Shown: piece after piece, positions 1-7,953 of the stretch
Position numbering within the stretch: position 1 is the first letter of the stretch
How the letters are laid out: each line of letters opens with the position of its first letter
DNA from: Streptomyces eurocidicus
GTDB taxonomy: Bacteria; Actinomycetota; Actinomycetes; Streptomycetales; Streptomycetaceae
Assembly: GCF_002891295.1 (NCBI RefSeq)
Contig: NZ_LGUI01000003.1
Location: forward strand, 62,001-126,000
Direction of reading: 5' to 3'
DNA length: 64,000 nucleotides
The notes under the pieces: model-generated
What the model was told of the DNA's origin: nothing
Seen by the model: the letters and a program-made list of their open reading frames with translations, nothing else
Database searches by the model: none
Position numbers and translations under genes: made by a program

Positions 1-680
1 ACACCCGCGACGAGCGCATCATCGCCGAACTGCACCGCCTGGAATGCGCCCAGGCCGACTTCCTCACCGATCACCTCGGCGCCGTCGCCCCCGACGACCG
101 CCTCCTGGACTCCGGCTGCGGCCGGGGCGGCGGCAGCCTGGTCGCCAACGAGCGGTTCGACTGCCATGTCGACGGGGTCTCCATCTCCGAGACCCAGGTG
201 GCCTTCGCCACCGCACAGGCCAAGAAGCGCGGCGTGGACGACAAGGTGCGCTTCCATCTCAGGAACATGCTCGACACCGGCTTCGAGACCGGCTCGTTCC
301 GCGGTATCTGGAACAACGAGTCCACGATGTACGTCGACCTGTCGGCACTGTTCCCCGAATACGCTCGCCTCCTCGCGCGCGGCGGCCGGTACGTCACCAT
401 CACCGGCTGCTACAACGACACCTACGGGCTGCCCTCCCGCGAGGTCTCTATGATCAACGCCCACTACATCTGCGATATCCACCCGCGCTCGGCCTATTTC
501 CGGGAGATGGCGAACAACCGGCTCGTGCCGATCAGCGTGGTGGACCTCACCGGGGCGACCATCCCGTACTGGGAGCTGCGAGCCAAGTCCTCCCTGGCCA
601 CCGGCATCGAGGATGCGTTCCTGACCGCGTACAGGAACGGCAGCTTCCAGTACTTGCTGATCGCCGCCGACCGGATCTGA
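1..680 (+). CDS. Geranyl diphosphate 2-C-methyltransferase, 3' part (5' end outside window)
   Basis: This SAM-dependent enzyme methylates C2 of geranyl diphosphate to 2-methyl-GPP, the substrate of 2-methylisoborneol synthase; the earthy odorant 2-MIB is the product. The frame is open from base 3. The SAM-binding motif LDSGCGRGG is near the N-terminus of the visible part, and NNESTMYVDL, GGRYVTITGC and the end GSFQYLLIAADRI match, from memory, the S. coelicolor enzyme closely over the whole visible length. About 60-70 N-terminal residues are missing. The 2-MIB synthase gene normally lies just upstream and should be outside the window. Very sure of the family. Confidence 0.93.
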   Translation, partial: TRDERIIAELHRLECAQADFLTDHLGAVAPDDRLLDSGCGRGGGSLVANERFDCHVDGVSISETQVAFATAQAKKRGVDDKVRFHLRNMLDTGFETGSFRGIWNNESTMYVDLSALFPEYARLLARGGRYVTITGCYNDTYGLPSREVSMINAHYICDIHPRSAYFREMANNRLVPISVVDLTGATIPYWELRAKSSLATGIEDAFLTAYRNGSFQYLLIAADRI

Positions 681-774
681 TCCCGCCGATGGCTTGTGGG
701 ACGGGCCTGGGGGTACACCAGCGTGTGCCCCCGCGACACTCCGTTGAAAGACCCGGGCAGAAGGAATTCCGCTG

Positions 775-1026
775 ATGGATCCCGCACTGAGGGAGTGGGG
801 GCCGGACCTGCTCGCCAAAAGGAAACCCGGCAACCCCGACGAGAGACCCCTCGCCACGGCATCCGCCCATGATGTCGCACGCGACCGTTCGCCGAAGATC
901 CCGGCCGGCCGCTACGCCACCACCGAGGAGATCGGCAGACTCGCCCGCTTCCTCGTCTCGGACAACGCCGCTTACATCAACGGCGAATCCATCCGCATCG
1001 ACGGGGGCGCGGCCCGCTCGCTGTGA
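775..1026 (+). pseudogene. C-terminal remnant of a short-chain dehydrogenase/reductase
   Basis: The 83 residues match only the end of classical SDR enzymes: IPAGRYATTEEIGRLARFLV followed by SDNAAYINGESIRIDGG is the usual C-terminal helix and strand. The Rossmann glycine motif and the YxxxK catalytic site are absent, and none is seen upstream, where the methyltransferase gene ends 94 bases earlier. Family members are about 250 residues. AAGGA lies about 9 bases before the ATG, so a short peptide could still be translated, but it cannot be a working reductase. Probably a deletion remnant. Confidence 0.7.
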
Positions 1027-1109
1027 CACCGGGCCCCGGCCCCCACGAACCACGCACCCCGCCCGGTGCGGGCCTTGGTCTGGTTCGCGCCGGGGCGCCG
1101 CTGTTGGAC

Positions 1110-1451
1110 TTACACGAAGACCACGGAGAGGAACTTCATGTCCTCGCCGCCCTTGCCGACGTTTTTCGCCAGGAGGTATTCCGTGCCCGTGCAATCAGTG
1201 TCCGCGTAGACGTATGCCTTGGAATCCGTTTCGTTGATGGGACTGTACGCGGGCCTGTCAGCGGTCACATCCGGAACGTCGATGCACTCACTTTGTAGAG
1301 GGTTGGTCCACTTCTCCTGCTGCTCGACACCGTTCGTGTCCAGGTGCCTGTAGTGGAAATCACCCGTTGTGTTGCCGGCGGAGGCGGGGCCGGCAGCGGC
1401 GAGGAGGAACGTCAGGGTGCAGGTGGCGAGGGCGGGGGCGCGCAGGCGCAT
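1110..1451 (-). CDS. Small secreted protein of unknown function
   Basis: It encodes 113 residues starting MRLRAPALA, with a Sec signal peptide (hydrophobic LATCTLTFLLAAAG, cleavage after ASA near residue 25). The mature part has two cysteines (in SECIDV and TDCTG) and ends FLSVVFV, an arrangement seen in many small uncharacterised actinobacterial exported proteins. The ATG at 1451 is preferred because GAGGA lies 8 bases upstream; an in-frame GTG at 1466 has no ribosome binding site. It is monocistronic, facing the SDR remnant. The function is unknown. Confidence 0.7.
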   Translation of the reverse strand: MRLRAPALATCTLTFLLAAAGPASAGNTTGDFHYRHLDTNGVEQQEKWTNPLQSECIDVPDVTADRPAYSPINETDSKAYVYADTDCTGTEYLLAKNVGKGGEDMKFLSVVFV

Positions 1452-1658
1452 GAAGCGGGTCCTCACGTGGCAGGGAGTTGCATGCCTGTCTGTACTGTCC
1501 AGCGCGGTTCCCGGCCATGCGTCGCCTCACCCGCATCAGGATGACGAAACGTTTATCCATACCTCGTTCGAAGTAACCCCCTGAGAAAAGGCGTCGCCCG
1601 CCCCCCACAGCCGTAACGCGGGCCGGGCGAGGCGGGCGACGCTGTTCCGTGGTGCCGG

Positions 1659-1841
1659 CTACAGAGTGCCCGTCACGTTGGTGATGGTCACAACGGCGCC
1701 CGTCAGGGCGTTCTGGACCGTGATGACAGCGGAGCCGGCTAGGGTCTCGACGGTCCCGTCGCCGGGCGCGGCGATCGCAGGGGTGGTGAGGACGCCGAGG
1801 AGCGCGGCGGCCCCCAGCAGTACGGCAGTGATACGACGCAT
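1659..1841 (-). CDS. Very small secreted peptide (60 residues)
   Basis: It starts MRRITAVLLGAAALLGVL and has a signal peptide likely cleaved after AIA, leaving a mature peptide of about 35 residues rich in Val, Thr, Ala and Asn (SAVITVQNALTGAVVTITNV). There are no cysteines. The ATG is preceded by GAAAGG at about 9 bases. The alternating small/beta-branched residues suggest beta structure, as in other tiny surface peptides of streptomycetes, but it lacks chaplin features. The same frame stays open upstream to 2183, but that part has no signal peptide and is probably not translated. Confidence 0.6.
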   Translation of the reverse strand: MRRITAVLLGAAALLGVLTTPAIAAPGDGTVETLAGSAVITVQNALTGAVVTITNVTGTL

Positions 1842-2253
1842 GGCTATACGCCTTTCAGAGCAGGGAAGTTGACGCTCGCCCCGGTGGCCGAATCGAGTCC
1901 CATCCCGACTGCCCAAGCCCATGGTCGGACATGCACCACTCACTCGGATGAGGAGCCGGGGAACCAGGCACCTGACGGCCCGGAACACGGGGGCCGCCGC
2001 CCGGCGCGGGCGCGCCCACGACGGCCCCGCCCACATCGCGGACGACAGCAGCCCCACCCCTTTCCCCTCGGACGCCCGCACCCACTGGGCGGGCGTCCGG
2101 TCAAGGAGCCTCGTACACCGGCGTGCCACGCTCCGGGCGCACCAAATCAGGTGCTGGCGACGCGCGAATCGTGGCTCTGGCACGGAATGTGAAACAGAGC
2201 CACCACGAGTCCGCCCCCGGCAGGGGTGACGACGCGCCCAGGTGTCGGTTCGC
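1842..2253. other. Intergenic region without a recognised gene
   Basis: About 410 bases between the tiny secreted-peptide gene and the end of the Tat-type gene. Frames on both strands stay open, as usual at this G+C, but none has a convincing start or recognisable protein. The one structure seen is a hairpin at 2169-2201. Confidence 0.5.
2169..2201 (-). terminator. Hairpin downstream of the envelope cluster
   Basis: GTGGCTCTG at 2169-2177 pairs with CAGAGCCAC at 2193-2201 around a 15-base loop. It lies about 50 bases beyond the stop of the last minus-strand gene of the cluster. There is no T-run, as is common for streptomycete terminators. Confidence 0.35.
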
Positions 2254-3003
2254 TCAGCGGTAGCGGGCGGCCTTGCGGCGCCGGGAGGGCTCCGTCACAT
2301 CGGGTACCAACCCGGCCCCCGAGCCAGGAGTTTCGTTCCAGGTCCGGATCTTGGCCGCGACCCGTGCCAGACGTGCGTCGCCCGGACGCACAGTAAGGTA
2401 GAACAGGCCCTCGTAGGGGCGGCGGTCGTCGCCACCCCAGCGGACGACGCCTTCGGTGTCAGCGACGATGTCACGAATGATCAGCTGCTGCGCCGTAGTG
2501 AATTCGCCCCGTACGCCAGGCGGGTAGAAGGCCGGACGGATGACGACGGCGGTGCCGGAAGCCTGGTTCGACTCCGGGAGCCGGCTGTCGCGGACCACCG
2601 ATGGTGCCACCCAGCCCTCAACCGGGTTCGGCTCGCCGTGCAGGCCGAGTGCATCGACCTCGTAGTGGAAGCGGCGGATCACATGAACCAGGACCGTCTC
2701 GGGATCTTCCATGCGTACGGAGACGTTCAGGCCGGTGCCAGCCACGTGACGGGTCCCGATGTCACCGCCGTCGTCAGCGGCCTTCTGCATCTCCCATCCA
2801 TTGGCCGACGGCCGGCTGGTGAGAAGCCGACGGCGCCGGGCTTCGACGCGGCGCAGGGCCTCCTTCAGTCTGTCGTCCCTGAGAGGCTGCGGTGCGGCAA
2901 CGGCCGAGGTAGCGAGGAGCCCGGTGGAGGCGAGGCTTGCGGCGGCAGTGACACCGGCCGCGACGGTGAGAGCGTGTCTGCGGGATATGCCGGTGAGGCT
3001 CAA
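2254..3003 (-). CDS. Tat-exported protein with degenerate M15-peptidase-like domain
   Basis: It encodes 249 residues from a TTG at 3003. GAAAGG lies about 8 bases before it, and it starts 4 bases after the stop of the membrane-protein gene, so the two are co-transcribed. ISRRHALTVAAGVTAAASLA near residue 5 is a twin-arginine signal. The rest resembles VanY/M15-type folds: SNQASGTAVVIRP aligns with the family motif SNHASGTAxD, and VRWGGDD and EGLFYLTV follow in the usual places. The zinc ligands are changed (His to Gln, Asp to Val, and no His near the end), so binding rather than cleavage is more likely. I know similar Streptomyces proteins only as hypothetical. Confidence 0.72.
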   Translation of the reverse strand: MSLTGISRRHALTVAAGVTAAASLASTGLLATSAVAAPQPLRDDRLKEALRRVEARRRRLLTSRPSANGWEMQKAADDGGDIGTRHVAGTGLNVSVRMEDPETVLVHVIRRFHYEVDALGLHGEPNPVEGWVAPSVVRDSRLPESNQASGTAVVIRPAFYPPGVRGEFTTAQQLIIRDIVADTEGVVRWGGDDRRPYEGLFYLTVRPGDARLARVAAKIRTWNETPGSGAGLVPDVTEPSRRRKAARYR

Positions 3004-3007
3004 CGGG

Positions 3008-3484
3008 TCAGCCTTTCTTCCGTGTTGTTGTGCGTTGCTTGTGGTGGAGAACGACGGAGGTGAGGGCGCAGCTAAGCGCGAGCAGTAGCAGGAGAGCGAC
3101 GGTTGGGTTGATGTAGCCGGGGATGACAATGGAATAGTCGTGCCCGTTCGATGCCTCGCACACGAGACGCAGCGGGATGAAGTCGCCTCTTCGGCCGACC
3201 AGGGTCGGTGTTCCCGCAGGTCGTTGCCGCTCGCATCTCTCGGCCAGCTCCTGGTCTTCGAGGAAGAGGAGGTGGAGACATCCCCACAAGTAGACGGCGA
3301 GTGCGGCGGCGCTCGTCAGCAGGGACAGGTCCCGCCATAGGCGGAAGGGGCCCCGGTGCGCCTGTGGGGTGAGCCGCGAGCACAGGTACCCGATGAGGCC
3401 CAGTAAGGTCGCCGCGCCGGCGATCAGGATGGTGAGCAAGCCTGTGAAGTTGTGCCCCTGCCAGGGGTTGGATGCCGTGATCAT
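3008..3484 (-). CDS. Small membrane protein with three predicted helices
   Basis: It encodes 158 residues with hydrophobic segments at about 13-34, 53-75 and 125-147. The loop after helix 1 is basic (CSRLTPQAHRGPFRLWRD) and the C-terminus is basic (RTTTRKKG), predicting N-out/C-in with a 50-residue outside loop carrying a Cys pair (ERCERQ and LVCEAS). It starts 6 bases after the DUF1906 gene and ends 4 bases before the Tat gene, so the three form an operon. I do not recognise the family. Its position next to a signal-less wall-directed protein makes a holin-like or anchoring role possible, which is inference. Confidence 0.72.
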   Translation of the reverse strand: MITASNPWQGHNFTGLLTILIAGAATLLGLIGYLCSRLTPQAHRGPFRLWRDLSLLTSAAALAVYLWGCLHLLFLEDQELAERCERQRPAGTPTLVGRRGDFIPLRLVCEASNGHDYSIVIPGYINPTVALLLLLALSCALTSVVLHHKQRTTTRKKG

Positions 3485-3490
3485 GATCTG

Positions 3491-5725
3491 TCAGGACTCG
3501 CGGATGATGCGGTTGTACTTCTCGAAGATTGCGTAAAGGGGCATCCGCAGCTTCGCGTCAGCGACTGCCTGGTCGCCGAAGCCCTGGTAGCGGCGGAGGA
3601 TCTCAAAGGTCTCGGTGTCGGTGTAGTCGAGTGCGGGGCGGCGTATGGGGTTCTCGGCATGGTCTCCCCCCTTGCCGTCGGCTGCCCAGATGTGCAGGTG
3701 CGGAACGGTGCTCAGATTGAACACGTTGTCCTGGTTGACCTTCTGCCACATCGCCCATCTGTCGCGTTCGGAGGTTGCATCGAGGATGTCGCCCTCCAGG
3801 AGCCCTGCACGGATCGAGTTGTTCCGCGACAGGATGCACGTACGCCCGGACACCTTGGCGACACCGGTGCTGCTGTCGACCAACCTGACGACGCCAGGCA
3901 GGTCCTTGCCCCAGTCGGGAATTTTGCCGGTGTGGTACATCACCACCCCCGCGTCCTCGACTACATCCTTGTAGCTGTAGTGGCAGAACTCCCAGAACGC
4001 CGACGTCTGGATGAGCGCCTTACGCATGCGGTACCTGCGGGACGCCGAGGAGATGGCTGCGTCAGCGGTCATGATCGTTTCGAGGCACTGCTGCCGGGTG
4101 TAGACGTAGCCCGTACCTCCGGGCCTGCCGATCGATGCCATGTACTCGTCGGCCTCCTTGAGTAAGGCGGCCCAGTAGCTCAGGTTGAAGCCGATGTCGA
4201 GCTTCTGGGACGCCGCGGGGTAGAAGTCGCCCTGCCCCGTGTCTCGTCCGGAAGCGATGTTGTTATCGATCTCGATCTTGCTGTCACCGGAGCCGATCGT
4301 CTTGGTGACGATCTGGTCGAAGGCCCAGTTCTCCGGCATCGTGTAGCCAAGGTTGCCAGAGAAGCCTGACGACATGTCGGAGACGAAACTGGTGTCTGCG
4401 TAACCTTCCGCGGAGATCCGGGAGCACGCGTTGCGCGGGCCGTAGACCCCGACCTTGTAGGGGCTGCCCAGCTTGACCATCTCGTCCCTGACACTCCGAA
4501 AGTACGGCAGGATGTACGAGGTCACCTCATCGTCCACCGCGTCGTAGTCGACCGCGAAGTAGATGCGCGAACCGGGCTTGAATCCGTGCTCCTCCGCCTT
4601 GAACGCCGCGTTCATACAGTCCGTGACGCCTTGCGCGACGCTGTAGTAGTCCACCGAGCGGGCCCACGTCTGATAGATGGGGAAGCAGCGCAGTCCGTAC
4701 TGCTGGATGGTCGCGAGCTCTCCCGGCTGGATCTCCTTTTCCGGGAGGCTGGTGGTGGAGGGGTTGTACAGGTACCGGCCGATGTACTTGTAGCCGGCGT
4801 CCTTGAGTGCCTGCGCACGGGCGGGGGTGACTTTGGTGACGCCGTCACACGCCGCGCCTTGTCGGGTCTGGTCGCCGTAGGAGACCAGCAGGGAGGACCA
4901 CGTCTGGAAGTCGGCCTGCCCGTTGGCGGCGAGGTTCATGAACGCCTGGAACGCAGTGACGCTGTCGGCCAGCGAGGAGGTGAACGAAGTTGAGAAGGAA
5001 ACCGGGCGCTTGTTGAGCACCATGGCCGCGGTGAACAGCTGCACCCACACTCCGGAGGAGCCGGTGGACAGCGTGTGACTCTTGAGGCCGGCCTGTGTGC
5101 CGGGGCCAAAAGCTCCGTTCGCGACGCCGTCGGCCATGCCCAGCTCATACTGGAGGGCAAAGAGCATCGACTTCGCGACATCACGGGAATGATGGCCGTC
5201 GCAAGGGATGATGTAGTAGTCCTTGCGGAGGACGTACCGCCCGTTCAACCACTGCTGGATGGAGCGGATCGTCTCCGAGCCATTGTTGACAGAGACATAA
5301 GCGTCCATGTTGAACAGGCCCTTGACCACCTTGGGCCACAGGGAACTGCCGGGGTAGGTACCGTCAACACCCATGTTCTGATTCAGCTTCGTCACCGCAG
5401 CCTTGACTCGGGAGTGGTACGTCCCGTTGATGTCGCCGCCGTCGTACCCCTTGCAGTACAGGGCGGACTGGATGATCCGGCAGAAGTCCGCCGACGGGAT
5501 GGTGGTCTCGTCGAGCTTGCCGTATTTCTCCGCGATCTTGGAAAGGGTCGTCGAACCGAAGCTGTTGGAGAGCTCGGGGATGCCCAGCTCGTACTGGAGA
5601 GCACGAGTGAGGGCGTACATGGTGTTCCAGCTCGTCCTCCCATCTTCGGTCACTCTCATCCCGATCCGCGCCCCGTAGACGGAGTTCACGAACTTCTGCG
5701 CACGGAGCACCATTTCATCAGCCAT
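3491..5725 (-). CDS. Rv2525c-like glycoside-hydrolase-like (DUF1906) protein with N-terminal wall-binding repeats
   Basis: It encodes 744 residues from ATG 5725 (AAAGGG 6 bases upstream; the longer open frame to 5845 lacks a binding site). Two N-terminal repeats containing ALQYELG resemble peptidoglycan-binding units. Residues of about 300-560 form the DUF1906 (TIM-barrel, GH25-like) domain: VTPARAQALKDAGYKYIGRY, RIYFAVDYDAVDDEV, YKVGVYG, WAFDQI and IDNNIASG. The C-terminal 180 residues are unrecognised. There is no signal peptide or membrane segment, so export must be non-classical, via a partner, or absent. It is first of three tightly spaced genes. The family is thought to act on cell-wall glycans; catalysis is unproven. 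Confidence 0.85.
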   Translation of the reverse strand: MADEMVLRAQKFVNSVYGARIGMRVTEDGRTSWNTMYALTRALQYELGIPELSNSFGSTTLSKIAEKYGKLDETTIPSADFCRIIQSALYCKGYDGGDINGTYHSRVKAAVTKLNQNMGVDGTYPGSSLWPKVVKGLFNMDAYVSVNNGSETIRSIQQWLNGRYVLRKDYYIIPCDGHHSRDVAKSMLFALQYELGMADGVANGAFGPGTQAGLKSHTLSTGSSGVWVQLFTAAMVLNKRPVSFSTSFTSSLADSVTAFQAFMNLAANGQADFQTWSSLLVSYGDQTRQGAACDGVTKVTPARAQALKDAGYKYIGRYLYNPSTTSLPEKEIQPGELATIQQYGLRCFPIYQTWARSVDYYSVAQGVTDCMNAAFKAEEHGFKPGSRIYFAVDYDAVDDEVTSYILPYFRSVRDEMVKLGSPYKVGVYGPRNACSRISAEGYADTSFVSDMSSGFSGNLGYTMPENWAFDQIVTKTIGSGDSKIEIDNNIASGRDTGQGDFYPAASQKLDIGFNLSYWAALLKEADEYMASIGRPGGTGYVYTRQQCLETIMTADAAISSASRRYRMRKALIQTSAFWEFCHYSYKDVVEDAGVVMYHTGKIPDWGKDLPGVVRLVDSSTGVAKVSGRTCILSRNNSIRAGLLEGDILDATSERDRWAMWQKVNQDNVFNLSTVPHLHIWAADGKGGDHAENPIRRPALDYTDTETFEILRRYQGFGDQAVADAKLRMPLYAIFEKYNRIIRES

Positions 5726-5931
5726 AACAATCCCTTTGCCATCGTCAACTTTGAGTGGGCCTGTGAGACGATCTTCGGAATGGTTGTTTTCAGGGAGGGC
5801 CTGCCCGTGAAATCCGCGCCGCCGACGTATCGGGGATTCCGCCATCCGGCGGATATGACCAGCAACGCTGACTGGGCCGGGAACGCCAGGAAGACATCCC
5901 CGGCCCAGGAATCTACGGAGTGACGCAAAGA

Positions 5932-6513
5932 TCAGCGCGAGCTTTTGGTGATGTCAGCGATCTCGGCGCTGGCCTTGTCGGGCACCGGGTGGTCGGAGTC
6001 ACGGGCGATAAGTTCAGTCGGCCAGGTGACGCCTGGGTATACACCTGTAGTACTCGTTTCGACATGGACCGTAGTGCTGAATCCACTGGGACCAGTGACC
6101 CTGACACTCACCTTGTAGAAGGCCCGATCTTTGCCGTTATTGGTGATCGTGATCGGCACCTTCAGCCCACCATCGCTCCGGGTAGGCTGGTACACGATCA
6201 CCTCACCGTCCCTCCCCTTGGCGACCGGCTTGCCGAATCCATAGCCGTTCGGTGCGGGTATGCCGGTCTGGCGAATGACCGGGTTCCCGGTGGGCGCCGC
6301 CACAGCTCGCTCGTCAGCAGCCTTACGCGCCGCGTCACTCAAGGGAGGGTGAGAGGTTGTCGGCGTCGTGGAATTTTGCGCCGAAGAACGTGCTGGGCTT
6401 TGAGCCGAAGTGTCGGCAGAAGTCTGCGCTCCGCAAGCAGTCAGGAGTGTGCCAACGGCGAAGACCGCCAGAGCGGAAGCTACCTCACAACGCCTAGTCA
6501 CAGAGGTAAGCAT
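5932..6513 (-). CDS. Putative lipoprotein
   Basis: It encodes 193 residues with a type II signal peptide: basic start, hydrophobic core and lipobox LLTAC, giving a lipidated Cys at about residue 27. A Ser/Thr/Ala-rich linker follows, then a compact beta-rich domain (LKVPITITNNGKDRAFYKVSVRVTG, split here at VPITITNNGK) like the immunoglobulin-type domains in other actinobacterial lipoproteins. The ATG at 6513 overlaps the end of the upstream secreted-protein gene by 20 bases without a clear binding site, so translation is probably coupled. It probably works with its neighbours at the membrane; the function is unknown. Confidence 0.75.
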   Translation of the reverse strand: MLTSVTRRCEVASALAVFAVGTLLTACGAQTSADTSAQSPARSSAQNSTTPTTSHPPLSDAARKAADERAVAAPTGNPVIRQTGIPAPNGYGFGKPVAKGRDGEVIVYQPTRSDGGLKVPITITNNGKDRAFYKVSVRVTGPSGFSTTVHVETSTTGVYPGVTWPTELIARDSDHPVPDKASAEIADITKSSR

Positions 6514-7015
6514 GCTGCGTCTTGTAGTCGATGATGTTGCCGCCCGAGGGGTTCCACATCAAAGCGCTGACCGTAGCGCAGACCGGCTGACCGGTGAAGA
6601 CCGGGCCAGCGTAGTTGAGATAGTTTCCCTGATCGGTCGAACAGGCGCCAGCGCTCCCGCAGACCGAGACCTTCATCTTGTACGAGGCGCTGCCCATGTT
6701 GTTGTCGAGAATCGAACAGCCGAAGTCATTGCCGCCCCTCGTGTAACTGAAGAGCGTAGCCAGACGCATCTTCGGGTCCGTGCCCTTGGGCAGCGGGATG
6801 GCAGTACTGAGTTTGTAGTCAGGGCCACAAGCCAGCATGGCCGCGGCTACTTCCTGCGGGTTGGCCTGGGCAAAGGCCCGGGTTTGAGCGTCGGCATAAT
6901 CGGCTATGCGAACGACAGGCTTTTCAGCGGCTACTGCCTGCGGGACTGCGAGGACGCTCACAGCAAGCGCGGTGGCGACGACGGTCGCACCTAAGACAGG
7001 TCTGAGCTTGGCCAT
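6494..7015 (-). CDS. Secreted cysteine-containing protein of unknown function
   Basis: It encodes 173 residues with a Sec signal peptide (MAKLRPVLGATVVATALAVS, cleavage after VAA near residue 29). Six cysteines in the mature part (LACGP, FGCSI, SVCGSAGAC, PVCATV and the penultimate residue) suggest disulfides. GGAGGAG sits 8 bases before the ATG, a strong site. It is the first gene of the minus-strand envelope cluster and overlaps the lipoprotein gene, so the two are co-expressed. The family is not recognised. Confidence 0.75.
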   Translation of the reverse strand: MAKLRPVLGATVVATALAVSVLAVPQAVAAEKPVVRIADYADAQTRAFAQANPQEVAAAMLACGPDYKLSTAIPLPKGTDPKMRLATLFSYTRGGNDFGCSILDNNMGSASYKMKVSVCGSAGACSTDQGNYLNYAGPVFTGQPVCATVSALMWNPSGGNIIDYKTQHAYLCD

Positions 7016-7420
7016 ATGAAGGTTCTCCTCCGGTGGAACTGATGAGTGGTGCCACTAGTGCGGCCCTATCCACCTAACGGGGCTTGCCGGCTGATGCGTG
7101 TGGACACCAAGGTGACCGAACAAACCTTATCCAAAAGCAAGTTCGAAAGTCTGGACTTTAAGGCGATCCGCACGCGCACACTGAACACTTTGGCGACATA
7201 GGGTTACTCACACCCCCTTCGGGGCGGCCTTCGCGCTGGTGGCACCCATGAAGACGTAACGGAACGTCGCATCCAGCGGATGTGACATACGTCGCACCAC
7301 CCTCCCGAGGTTGCGCTGCACTCGCACAGCAACCCTCTTCAGGGCTTGCAGGTGATTAGCCTCGATTCTTGAGCGGTCGAAATCACCTGACCGGCTTGAC
7401 CGTTCGCCCTGCTTGCCCTG
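7016..7420. other. Gene-poor stretch upstream of the envelope cluster
   Basis: It should hold the promoter of the secreted-protein gene that starts at 7015; an A/T-richer stretch lies around 7120-7165. A 71-codon minus-strand frame at 7208-7423 is open but resembles nothing I know. I see no other feature. Confidence 0.4.
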
Positions 7421-7539
7421 CACGTAGTCGGGGCCGGCTTAGCGCAGGACTCGCAGCAGCCCGGGCGGGCGACGATGAGCATCGCGACCCACTCGGCCAA
7501 GGCGCGAGGCAGGTCGAGCGCGGCAGGGAAGGGATCCAA
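7421..7539 (-). pseudogene. Relic of a DDE transposase gene (insertion-sequence remnant)
   Basis: One frame (7460-7539) reads ALDLPRALAEWVAMLIVAR, resembling the start of streptomycete transposases of the type LPRALVEWVTMLIVTREGD. The next bases, in a different frame, read PGLLRVLR, a TAA stop, then AGPDYV, resembling the later segment APGLLKVLREADPDYV. About 80 family codons between the two pieces are gone, and the join is frameshifted and interrupted by a stop. The catalytic part is absent. The identification rests on remembered family sequences over about 35 residues, so it is tentative. Confidence 0.35.
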
Positions 7540-7722
7540 CGTAGCCTTTGTGTCGGTGAGTTGAAACTTCGAAAGCCTCCCTCGACGGCACGGGAGCCTC
7601 GCGGGTTACGGACACCGCCGCCCTCACCTCCAGGTCGATGGTTCCGATCACCCCACTGCGGTGATGTTCCCCGGGTACACGGCCAGGCGGACCGCTGGAA
7701 GGTCTCGAAGACCTGACCGAAC

Positions 7723-7953
7723 TCATCCCCGTCGAGCACGGAGGCCCTCCCCCAAGGTGGCGACGAAGGCGGTCCACGCGGGGGTCGGGAAGAGGAGGAT
7801 CGGGCCGCCGGGGGTCTTCGAGTCCCGGACCGGGACAACGCCCGGTATGTTGTCGGCGACTTCGAGGCAGTCGTCGGTCCCAGTGGCGCCTCCGCCACCG
7901 CTGTAGCTGCTCTTCCGCCACACCGGGCCGCACGGGTCGCGCTCAGCAATCAT
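7723..7953 (-). CDS. DUF397 domain protein
   Basis: It encodes 76 residues with the typical pattern WRKSSYSGGGG, then DDCLEVADN, VPVRDSKTPGGP and the final TPAWTAFVATL. Such proteins are nearly always encoded directly after an XRE regulator, as here with an 11-base overlap. In streptomycetes the pair behaves like a toxin-antitoxin-like or developmental module (the Scr1/Scr2 and WhiJ/BldB type). The partner upstream is a DUF5753-type XRE protein. The target is unknown. Confidence 0.88.
   Translation of the reverse strand: MIAERDPCGPVWRKSSYSGGGGATGTDDCLEVADNIPGVVPVRDSKTPGGPILLFPTPAWTAFVATLGEGLRARRG

Noticed and set aside
755..785. Adjacent EcoRI and BamHI sites (GAATTC, GGATCC) before the SDR remnant suggesting a cloning junction
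   Set aside because: Flanking sequence is continuous genomic-type DNA; two six-base sites in 20 bases can occur by chance and no vector sequence is seen.
1842..2183. Upstream extension of the 60-residue secreted peptide gene
   Set aside because: It would bury the signal peptide inside a longer protein and has no binding site; the internal ATG has GAAAGG and a normal signal sequence.
7383..7949. 188-codon minus-strand frame over the DUF397 gene
   Set aside because: Shadow frame; DUF397 motifs are in the 7723-7953 frame.
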